A stretch of DNA of 6,013 nt from Syntrophaceae bacterium. GTDB taxonomy: Bacteria; Desulfobacterota; Syntrophia; Syntrophales; UBA2185. The stretch is from assembly GCA_017885225.1 (NCBI GenBank), contig JAFNGM010000046.1:1-6013 (forward strand), written 5' to 3'. Numbering within the stretch: position 1 is the stretch's first letter; each line of letters starts with the position of its first letter. The position numbers were made by a program, and so were the translations under genes. A model generated the notes under the pieces. The model ran no database searches and was not told where the DNA came from. It saw nothing but the letters and a program-made list of their open reading frames with translations. Below are positions 1 through 4,739 of this stretch, piece after piece.

Positions 1-1
1 T

Positions 2-136
2 ATCGATATCCTGAGCGGCTTATACTTGAAGAATTTAGGATTCGCGCACCTGTGGCCGAGTTACGTCGTGATGATGATCATGTTCACCATTCTGGCAGCC
101 TTAAATTGTGCATTATTGAAGAGGGAGGGCTTGTGA
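2..136 (+). CDS. ABC-2 type transporter permease, C-terminal fragment
   Basis: Only the last 44 codons of this gene are inside the window; it enters from the left edge in the frame that starts at base 2 and stops at TGA 134-136. The visible end has the ABC-2 permease look: a short re-entrant/amphipathic segment (LSGLYLKNLGFAHLWP), then one hydrophobic helix (about residues 20-37 of the fragment, YVVMMIMFTILAALN), then a basic cytoplasmic tail ending KREGL. The same 'G-x-x-LK-x-x-GF…LW' arrangement recurs near the end of the next gene, so the two are probably paralogous halves of one exporter. The gap to the next start codon is one base, implying translational coupling. Family assignment rests on a short piece and on the neighbour, so it is probable rather than certain. 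Confidence 0.75.
   Translation: MDILSGLYLKNLGFAHLWPSYVVMMIMFTILAALNCALLKREGL
122..129 (+). promoter_or_regulatory. Ribosome binding site of the second permease
   Basis: The purine run AGGGAGGG lies 8 bases before the ATG at 138 and inside the last codons of the preceding permease. It supports the start at 138 and suggests that the two permeases are translated in a coupled way. Confidence 0.7.
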
Positions 137-137
137 C

Positions 138-1259
138 ATGAGCTGGCTTCGCATCCGGGAGCTCGTCCGCAAGGAGTTTATCCTTCTTTTCCGTGACCCG
201 AGGAGCAGGCGCGTTCTGGTTGTCGCACCGATTGTGATGCTCCTCCTCTTCGGGTATGTGGTGAATTACGATATCCGGCACATCCGCGTTGCCCTTCTGG
301 ATCAGTCCCACACTCGGGAAAGCAGAATGATCGCCGATGCCCTGAGCGCAAATAAAATTTTCACCATTACCCACGTCACCGAAGACCAGCGGGATATTGA
401 CACTCTTTTACTGAAGGGAAAAATCGATCTCGGCGTCAAGATCGGCCCTGATTTGAGCCGGCATATAAGAAAAGGGGAAACTGCGGAAATTCAGATCATC
501 GCGGACGGGAGCATGAGCAATATGGCCTCCATCCGGATCGCATACACCGTCATGGTCATCGATAAGCTGAACCGGGAATTAATCAGGGAGCTGCATCCGC
601 AGCATATAGATTACGGCAAAATCGATGGGAGAATCAGAACCTGGTACAATCCCAATCTGGACAGCCAGCATTTCTTTGTTCCCGGCATTGTCGCGTTTGT
701 CGTCATGCTGATTACTCTCCTTCTGACTTCGATCGCCGTCATCAGGGAAAAGGAGGCGGGAACCATAGAGCAGCTTCTCGTAACCCCGCTGAAACCTGCG
801 GAACTCATTGTGGGAAAAACTATCCCGTACATCATAATAGCTCTTGCGCAGATGATCATAGTAACAATTATCGCCGTCTTCTGGTTTCAAATACCGCTGG
901 CCGGGAGCATTCTCCTTCTCTTTTTTGCCACCTGTCTTTTCCTCTTAAGCACCCTCGGTCTAGGATTATTCATTTCCACCGTTTCGAAAACGCAGCAGCA
1001 GGCCATGATGACGACATTCTTTTTCATCCTGCCTTTCTTTATGCTGAGCGGCTTTGTCTTTCCCATTGTCAACATGCCTGTAGTTGTGCAATGGTTGACT
1101 TATCTCAATCCTTTGAGGTATATGCTTGTAATAATCAGGGGAATATTCTTGAAAGGCGTTGGGTTCGATGTCCTGTGGCATCAATACGCGGCGATGGCAA
1201 TTCTGGGATTGGTCGTGTTTACCGGCGCCGTAAGCCGTTTCCGAAAACGCCTCGATTAA
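138..1259 (+). CDS. ABC-2 type transporter permease (YbhR/YbhS/YhhJ-like)
   Basis: This is a complete 373-residue inner-membrane subunit of an ABC exporter. The layout is typical of the family. A cytoplasmic basic N-terminus (RELVRKEFILLFRDPRSR, residues 7-24) precedes TM1 (about 25-43). A large extracytoplasmic domain follows (about 44-175), with the usual NPN motif at 171-173 just before the membrane. Five more hydrophobic segments lie near 178-201, 229-250, 255-280, 288-311 and 347-365. The cytoplasmic loop REKEAGTIEQLLVTPLKP (203-220) is the family signature and would contact the ATPase. NPLRYMLVIIRGIFLKG (324-340) is the second conserved block. Relatives work as YbhF-YbhS-YbhR type drug or cation exporters together with an HlyD-like periplasmic subunit; the substrate here cannot be read from sequence. 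With the upstream fragment it should form a heterodimer. Length and start, with a good ribosome binding site, fit the family. Confidence 0.92.
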   Translation: MSWLRIRELVRKEFILLFRDPRSRRVLVVAPIVMLLLFGYVVNYDIRHIRVALLDQSHTRESRMIADALSANKIFTITHVTEDQRDIDTLLLKGKIDLGVKIGPDLSRHIRKGETAEIQIIADGSMSNMASIRIAYTVMVIDKLNRELIRELHPQHIDYGKIDGRIRTWYNPNLDSQHFFVPGIVAFVVMLITLLLTSIAVIREKEAGTIEQLLVTPLKPAELIVGKTIPYIIIALAQMIIVTIIAVFWFQIPLAGSILLLFFATCLFLLSTLGLGLFISTVSKTQQQAMMTTFFFILPFFMLSGFVFPIVNMPVVVQWLTYLNPLRYMLVIIRGIFLKGVGFDVLWHQYAAMAILGLVVFTGAVSRFRKRLD

Positions 1260-1276
1260 CAATAAACGCAGGTGTC

Positions 1277-1999
1277 ATGAATTCTTCCGATTCCCCATTA
1301 AAACATAATCCCTTCGGCGATCTGAAAAACTTTCCCGGCAAGAAGCCGATGCCTCGCCCGGCCTCCTCTGTCGAAGCGCAGCCTAAACGCGAACCCGACG
1401 CCGATCAGGAAAACGACAAAAACGTTTTTCTCGAGGCCATGAAGGATGTACAACCCATACCAGAAAATAACCGCATAAGGGAAAATGGAGGAACGAAGCA
1501 GCCTGGAACCGACAAAAATGAACCTGGTAAAGGAGTAATGGATCAACTTGAAAATCTTGTGAAGTATGGCGAGGGCTTTGTCATTTTCAATACGCCCGAA
1601 TATATGGAGGGCACGGGACATGATATACATCCTGAGTTTGCCAGGAGACTCCACCAGGGTGATTTCTCCATACAGGCCCATATAGATCTCCACGGACTCG
1701 GCGTGGCGGAAGCAAGGGAGGCATTTGAAGACTTCCTCAAAGGGTCGGTCACATCAGGTAAAAGAGCGGTTCTCATCATCCATGGACGCGGTCTCTCTTC
1801 ACCTGGCGAGCCCGTTCTGAAAAACAAGGTGAGCGAGTGGCTTACCCGCGGTCACTGGCGCAAGTGGGTGATCGCCTATGCGAGCGCCCAGTCTTACGAT
1901 GGCGGCACAGGCGCCACGTATGTCCTTCTCCGCCACCGCCCGCTTACGAAACGTGCAAGAAAAAACTCTTGTTGCAGGACAGGCATCCCGCCTGCCTGA
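1277..1999 (+). CDS. Smr-domain protein (putative endonuclease)
   Basis: The 240-residue product has a C-terminal Smr (small MutS-related) domain at about 134-220. It contains DLHG (137-140), the HGRG loop (169-172) and the closing GGTGATYVLL strand (209-218), so both hallmark motifs are intact. Just before it, FNTPEYMEGTGHDIHPEFARRLHQGDFS (104-131, shown here only as an annotation of the linker) resembles the linker seen before stand-alone Smr domains. Residues 1-90 are charged, proline-rich and probably disordered. Stand-alone Smr proteins such as E. coli SmrB are nucleases, and SmrB cleaves mRNA at collided ribosomes; applying that role here is inference. The start at ATG 1277 avoids a 169-base overlap with the permease but has only a weak AGGTG signal. 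A later ATG at 1538 (residue 88) follows GGAG too closely to be preferred. The tail SCCRTGIPPA is encoded by a palindrome. Confidence 0.85.
   Translation: MNSSDSPLKHNPFGDLKNFPGKKPMPRPASSVEAQPKREPDADQENDKNVFLEAMKDVQPIPENNRIRENGGTKQPGTDKNEPGKGVMDQLENLVKYGEGFVIFNTPEYMEGTGHDIHPEFARRLHQGDFSIQAHIDLHGLGVAEAREAFEDFLKGSVTSGKRAVLIIHGRGLSSPGEPVLKNKVSEWLTRGHWRKWVIAYASAQSYDGGTGATYVLLRHRPLTKRARKNSCCRTGIPPA
1975..1998 (+). repeat. GC-rich palindrome at the 3' end of the Smr gene
   Basis: CAGGC (1980-1984), loop ATCCC, GCCTG (1990-1994) form a perfect 5-bp GC-rich hairpin. One mismatch then leads to two further pairs (GG at 1977-1978 with CC/CT at 1996-1997, one of them wobble). The sequence style, CAGG-CAGGCATCCCGCCTG-CCTG, is like short dispersed palindromes known from many genomes. 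It overlaps the last codons of the Smr gene and supplies its stop. No T-run follows, so it is not a typical intrinsic terminator. Copy number elsewhere cannot be seen here. Confidence 0.4.
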
Positions 2000-2028
2000 A
2001 TTGCTGATTCTATAAGAGAGAGACGGAA

Positions 2029-2466
2029 ATGCAGCACACATTTTTATTTCAAGAGGGTTTCTGGAGCGCCCGTGGTTATTACTTTGATGACATGGCCCGG
2101 GCACTCACGCTTGAGGGAATAACCAGAATTACACACCTGGAAGACCTGTGGATCAACGAAGGGGAGATGGAAATTAATGCGGGAGACAACCCCGTCAAGA
2201 TATACAACCGCTATGAAATTATTCCCTTCAGGGAAGGCAAAAAGCAGACTGTCTGGGAATCCACGAATCCAGATCTGGGAACACTCCTCGGTCAATTCGT
2301 TATTGTGGATGACGCGATTCTCTCCACCTGCCGCGCAAAAAGCGGCGTGTACACGGGCGCCGAATTCCTTTTGATGATAAGCAGCACGCACTATCAAAAC
2401 AGAGGTGTTTTTTTCAAAGGAAATGATACATTGTCATCCTGGAGCATGGATCTACGGAAGGAATAG
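2029..2466 (+). CDS. Conserved-looking hypothetical protein, beta-rich, cytoplasmic
   Basis: I do not recognise this 145-residue protein with confidence. It has no signal peptide and no membrane segment. The sequence alternates polar and hydrophobic residues in short stretches separated by turns (for example TFLFQEGFWSARGYYFD, 4-20; WINEGEMEINAG, 41-52; VKIYNRYEIIPF, 56-67; GAEFLLMISSTHYQNRGVFF, 110-129). This suggests an antiparallel beta-barrel or sandwich, perhaps of lipocalin/calycin type; that is a guess from pattern only. There are no obvious metal or catalytic clusters. The start has a purine-rich GAGAGAGACGGA signal ending a few bases before the ATG. It lies 29 bases after the Smr gene on the same strand, so it is probably the last gene of the same transcript. 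No functional link to the transporter or Smr gene is evident. Confidence 0.7.
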   Translation: MQHTFLFQEGFWSARGYYFDDMARALTLEGITRITHLEDLWINEGEMEINAGDNPVKIYNRYEIIPFREGKKQTVWESTNPDLGTLLGQFVIVDDAILSTCRAKSGVYTGAEFLLMISSTHYQNRGVFFKGNDTLSSWSMDLRKE

Positions 2467-2519
2467 CAGCCCAGTATGTTATGCTCAACATTAACAGAAT
2501 GATATTTTGAAAATCTACA

Positions 2520-2629
2520 TGTCCTTGTGAGGGTGAGCCACTGCCCTGAGCAACGAGAAGGGGAAGCGATGTAACAATCTTGCGATTTATCAAATGTTTA
2601 CAAGATTTCTCCCGTCGGTCGAAATGACA
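2520..2629. repeat. MITE-like or REP-like imperfect palindrome
   Basis: The segment begins TGTCCTTGTGAGGGTGAGC and ends GGTCGAAATGACA. The outer ends are near-inverted (TGTCC against TGACA), and the centre holds AATCTTG (2576-2582) and CAAGATT (2601-2607), separated by 18 bases. The left arm resembles the widespread 'TTGCGAGGAGCGAAGCGA-GAAGCAATCT' intergenic element. The right arm, read on the other strand, resembles the 'TGTCATTTCGACCGA-GGGAGAAATCTT' variant, as if two related arms were joined head to head. Such elements are non-coding and dispersed in many bacterial genomes. The recognition is from memory of the pattern, and the exact edges are uncertain. Confidence 0.55.
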
Positions 2630-2674
2630 AAGTGTGAGCTTTTTCAAAGCCCACAAACCATTTCAGAAAACGGC

Positions 2675-2703
2675 TTGATTAAGTGAGATATTTCCTGTAG
2701 ATA
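2675..2703 (+). promoter_or_regulatory. Possible sigma-70-like promoter of the 2762 gene
   Basis: TTGATT (2675-2680) and TAGATA (2698-2703) are 17 bases apart, about 60 bases before the start codon. The match is 4 of 6 for -35 and 3 of 6 for -10, in an AT-rich stretch just after the repeat. It is a weak candidate; the gene needs its own promoter because the preceding spacer is long. Confidence 0.3.
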
Positions 2704-2761
2704 TATCGCTATCCCACCACTACAATGCTGCACTGAAGCCCGGTCAACGGAGATAAGGATA

Positions 2762-3751
2762 ATGCTGAAGGTCATTGATGACGAATACGCAATCAGGAAA
2801 TACCGGCGGCAGTTCGTAAAAAGCTTCAAACCCTTCATTGATGAAAAAATCCCTGTCACTCTCGGCCATCCCGGCGGAACGGTGAAGGGAAAAATTTCCT
2901 GGTCTGAGAGCCTGGGGATATGGATGTTCCACGAAAAGATATCCGAGAGCCGGTTCTGGCACGCCTTCGGGATTGGAAGGCCATCAGGGGCATCTCCTAT
3001 CCCGATTACGTGCGAAATCAACTTCCCCATACGAGGGATAGACAGGAGAATCGGTGGTGCGCTGGCGGCAGACCGCGATGGCCGGGTCTTTGTCATACAT
3101 CGGGGCATCCTCGGCGGCGGTAAAAAGGGAGTGGGGAAATCTCTCTTCGCGGACCACTATCGGGGCGTGTGGGCCATGATGGGAGACGGCCTTCTGGAAA
3201 CCCCTGTGGCCCTCATCGGTGTCTTGAATTCGCCTTTGTTTGTCAGGCAGGTCACACAATTCATCCACAAAATCGATGTGATAAAAAATAGTTTTTCTTC
3301 CCGGTCGTCTCAACTGGAAATGACGTTTGAAGAACTCTCTTTCAGAGAAGACCAAATCGGCAAGAGCCACATCCGCCCGATAATCAATCCCGGCTTCGCG
3401 TGTGACCACGGCTTGATTATAAAGGATCTCCATGACATCCTGATTCTTCGGGGTTTCAAAGCGGCAAACGACCCTGAACGTGATCTTTTCATCGCGAATA
3501 AAAAAGGAGAAATAACGACCGTCTTTCAGGTGCTCCCGGATGCATCGGAAAACAGCATACAGCAAGGCATGGCCCACCTGTTACTCGCCAATGCGGATCT
3601 GCCGGAATGGCCCCGATTGATTCTCATCGTACCTGAAACCATGGATAAAACACTGGAGACGAAACTCGGCAAACTGGGCATCCGTGTGCTCGTGTATGAG
3701 TGGCAGAAAGACAAGGCCGCCTTCCCGCATCTTCCTGCGTTGCTTTATTAA
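2762..3751 (+). CDS. Uncharacterised protein with a degenerate PD-(D/E)XK nuclease-like C-terminal region
   Basis: This is a 329-residue soluble protein without signal peptide. The N-terminal half (about 60-140) contains three dense motifs: FWHAFGIGRP (65-74), CEINFPIRGIDRRIGGA (84-100) and HRGILGGGKKGVGK (113-126), the latter followed by F129 and YRG (133-135). Residues 120-127 fit the Walker A spacing, but no Walker B is visible, so ATPase function is doubtful. The C-terminal part (about 202-314) has the order of restriction-endonuclease-fold proteins. It runs HG (216-217), a helix to LRGF, DLFI (241-244), a strand with FQVL (255-258), a helix where nuclease relatives carry GQLL (here AHLLL, 271-275), then LILIVPE (286-292) and a final LGIRVLVYEW (305-314). 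The expected E-x-K is Q256-V-L258, which suggests lost or altered catalysis. The start at 2762 has GGAG 9 bases upstream. The gene stands alone. The fold call is inference. Confidence 0.7.
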   Translation: MLKVIDDEYAIRKYRRQFVKSFKPFIDEKIPVTLGHPGGTVKGKISWSESLGIWMFHEKISESRFWHAFGIGRPSGASPIPITCEINFPIRGIDRRIGGALAADRDGRVFVIHRGILGGGKKGVGKSLFADHYRGVWAMMGDGLLETPVALIGVLNSPLFVRQVTQFIHKIDVIKNSFSSRSSQLEMTFEELSFREDQIGKSHIRPIINPGFACDHGLIIKDLHDILILRGFKAANDPERDLFIANKKGEITTVFQVLPDASENSIQQGMAHLLLANADLPEWPRLILIVPETMDKTLETKLGKLGIRVLVYEWQKDKAAFPHLPALLY

Positions 3752-3782
3752 GATTAAGTCTTTGTCTCGAATACAATAACTC

Positions 3783-3809
3783 ATAAGATCTTCCTGAAAT
3801 CTTGTTTTT
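3783..3809 (+). terminator. Weak candidate intrinsic terminator after the 2762 gene
   Basis: ATAAGAT (3783-3789) can pair with ATCTTGT (3799-3805) through one G-T wobble across a 9-base loop. The right arm runs into a T-tract at 3805-3809. The stem is AT-rich and therefore weak. Its position about 30 bases after the stop codon is suitable. Confidence 0.35.
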
Positions 3810-3845
3810 CTAAGTCAACGCATCTATGTAGGATTTAATACGGTA

Positions 3846-3935
3846 ATGATGATAGATCATGCGAGACGGGAGATTGTTAAAAGGTATGCAACAATGCGGC
3901 TTGCAGTGAAAAAGAGACTGTTGGAAGGGAAGTAA
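3846..3935 (+). CDS. Possible small ORF, 29 residues
   Basis: Two consecutive ATG codons (3846, 3849) open a frame that ends at TAA 3933-3935. The product would be basic and helical (MIDHARREIVKRYATMRL, then AVKKRLLEGK). No clear Shine-Dalgarno sequence precedes it. The amphipathic, arginine- and lysine-rich composition is more protein-like than random, and it could be a real small protein, a gene remnant or chance. I do not recognise a family. Confidence 0.2.
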   Translation: MMIDHARREIVKRYATMRLAVKKRLLEGK

Positions 3936-3997
3936 CATGGGTCTTTCAGTAAACGGCTTAAAATATAAATGTAAATGATGGGTTTGAGGGGACAATT

Positions 3998-4033
3998 ATG
4001 GTAAAAGAGGAAAACTATTGTCTCCGGAGATAG
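3998..4033 (+). CDS. Possible 11-residue leader peptide upstream of the lipoprotein gene
   Basis: ATG 3998 is preceded at 5 bases by GAGGGGA (3986-3992), a good ribosome binding site. The frame reads MVKEENYCLRR and stops at TAG 4031-4033, five bases before the ATG of the lipoprotein. Its last codons cover the GGAG (4026-4029) that serves the lipoprotein gene. Translation of one would therefore affect ribosome access to the other. Whether it is translated is unknown. Confidence 0.3.
   Translation: MVKEENYCLRR
4026..4029 (+). promoter_or_regulatory. Ribosome binding site deciding the lipoprotein start
   Basis: GGAG lies 9 bases before ATG 4039. An upstream in-frame TTG (4018) would add seven residues before the basic MKK start of the signal peptide and has no comparable signal, so ATG 4039 is preferred. 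Confidence 0.65.
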
Positions 4034-4038
4034 GACAA

Positions 4039-4437
4039 ATGAAAAAGATACTGTTTATCTCGATCTTTTTTTTCACAGGTTGCGCAACCGGCCCCATTCT
4101 TTATCCCAATGCATACCTCCAGAAAGTTGGTGAAGCCCAAGCCCATAAGGATATTGCAGAATGCGAGGTCTTGGCTGATCAGTATGTCAAATCCGATGCG
4201 GGTATTGCGGCGGCTAAAAGTACAGCCATTGGCGGGATAGGAGGCGCCGTAATCGGGGGTGCCGCAGGTGCCGTGACGGGCGACTTCGGGCGGGGTATTG
4301 GTGTTGGCGCTGCTGCCGGCGCCGCAGCAGGTTTGGTGCATGGCATCATCCAGGCTTCGCAACCGAGCCCCATTTTTAAGAACTTCATGAACCGGTGCTT
4401 GCAGGAAAAAGGGTACGAGGTCATCGGGTGGAAATGA
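4039..4437 (+). CDS. Glycine-zipper outer-membrane lipoprotein
   Basis: The 132-residue product begins with a short lipoprotein signal peptide (MKKILFISIFFFTGC) whose lipobox FTGC places the lipidated cysteine at 15. Alanine at +2 does not signal inner-membrane retention, so outer-membrane sorting is likely. Residues 63-104 are a glycine-zipper segment (GGIGGAVIGGAAGAVTG at 65-81, then GIGVGAAAGAAAGLVHGII at 86-104), two small-residue helices able to pack in or on a membrane. The end NRCLQEKGYEVIGW (118-131) is a motif seen at the C-terminus of many proteobacterial glycine-zipper lipoproteins. Cys42 and Cys120 might form a disulfide in the periplasm. Members of this loose group (17-kDa antigen/SlyB-like) are linked to envelope integrity; no precise role can be read. 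It has its own spacer on both sides and is probably monocistronic. Confidence 0.85.
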   Translation: MKKILFISIFFFTGCATGPILYPNAYLQKVGEAQAHKDIAECEVLADQYVKSDAGIAAAKSTAIGGIGGAVIGGAAGAVTGDFGRGIGVGAAAGAAAGLVHGIIQASQPSPIFKNFMNRCLQEKGYEVIGWK

Positions 4438-4571
4438 TGATCTTGGCCGTTGTGTCTATGATTTTCTGAATGTATTTCTCCATGACGTAGTTCCTGAAAA
4501 TAATCCTATACCCAACACTGTCATCATATCAAGTAGTATTCTTTAAATTTTAACATGATTTATCTTCAGGC

Positions 4572-4600
4572 GTTGTAGATGTAACAAACAACCTTTTTTT
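4572..4600 (+). terminator. Candidate intrinsic terminator of the lipoprotein gene
   Basis: GTTGT (4572-4576) pairs perfectly with ACAAC (4588-4592) across an 11-base loop, followed by C and seven T (4594-4600). The T-run is good and the stem short. It lies about 135 bases after the lipoprotein stop codon, so the transcript would have a long 3' end. Confidence 0.4.
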
Positions 4601-4666
4601 ATTCCCTTCTTCCTGTACTATTGTTTTTCTGATTCAGGCCATTCATTCAACATTTCAAATAAAAGT

Positions 4667-4718
4667 CATCAACAAATCTTGTGGTTTATTCATGGTTGAT
4701 GTATAAAATAGCATCAAT
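4667..4718 (+). promoter_or_regulatory. Promoter region with CATCAA half-sites (possible operator)
   Basis: A -10-like TATAAA (4702-4707) lies 17 bases after TTGTGG (4679-4684, only 3 of 6 matches to a -35). CATCAAC (4667-4673), GTTGATG (4695-4701) and CATCAAT (4712-4718) alternate in direction. The last two form a perfect 6-bp inverted repeat directly flanking the -10 box, so a dimeric regulator bound there would block or modulate transcription of the 4740 gene. The AGAGGGG ribosome binding site (4724-4730) follows, 9 bases before the ATG. Confidence 0.35.
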
Positions 4719-4739
4719 TTGTAAGAGGGGTGTGCAACG

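Larger units (their letters stand above)
2467..2761. other. Spacer between two transcription units
   Basis: About 295 bases with no supportable gene. It holds the imperfect-palindrome repeat described separately (about 2520-2629) and, in its right half, an AT-rich tract with a possible promoter. A small inverted repeat, ATGTT/AACAT near 2474-2490, follows the stop of the preceding gene, but without a T-run it is not convincing as a terminator. Confidence 0.6.
3752..4038. other. Spacer with weak terminator, small frames and leader
   Basis: About 287 bases between the 2762 gene and the lipoprotein. It contains a weak hairpin with a T-run at 3783-3809, a 29-codon open frame (3846-3935) without a convincing ribosome binding site, and an AT-rich patch around 3957-3970 (including TATAAA at 3964) that could hold a promoter but lacks a good -35. 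It ends with the 11-codon leader frame described separately. Confidence 0.5.
4438..4739. other. AT-rich spacer with terminator and promoter region
   Basis: About 302 bases without a supportable gene. From left to right it holds an unremarkable stretch (4438-4560), a candidate intrinsic terminator (4572-4600), and a promoter-like segment with alternating CATCAA half-sites (4667-4718) before the next gene. Confidence 0.6.

Noticed and set aside
1091..1276. Longer start for the Smr gene at ATG 1091
   Set aside because: It would overlap the permease by 169 bases, and the extra residues, rich in Arg and Cys, look like an out-of-frame reading of the permease C-terminus.
1298..1693. 131-codon open frame on the minus strand
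   Set aside because: It is opposite the Smr gene's charged N-terminal region and has no ribosome binding site or recognisable domain that I can see.
2474..2490. Inverted repeat ATGTT/AACAT as terminator of the first operon
   Set aside because: Short AT-rich stem without a following T-run.
2644..3108. 154-codon open frame on the minus strand
   Set aside because: It overlaps the start of the 2762 gene on the other strand and translates to a low-information, proline/serine/isoleucine-rich sequence.
3119..3142. Walker A (GKKGVGKS) as proof of an ATPase
   Set aside because: The spacing fits, but there is no Walker B, and the arginine/glycine-rich surroundings do not look like a P-loop NTPase; noted only as a resemblance.
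2984..3577. 197-codon open frame on the minus strand
   Set aside because: It lies wholly inside the 2762-3751 gene, its product has no recognisable motif, and the + strand frame has better start signals and protein-like patterns.
4018..4038. TTG start seven codons upstream of the lipoprotein ATG
   Set aside because: It would put an acidic, non-typical segment before the MKK signal peptide and lacks a ribosome binding site as good as GGAG before ATG 4039.
4179..4424. Proline/alanine-rich minus-strand open frame
   Set aside because: It is the reverse reading of the glycine-zipper codons of the lipoprotein; such GC-rich repeats give long antisense frames by composition.
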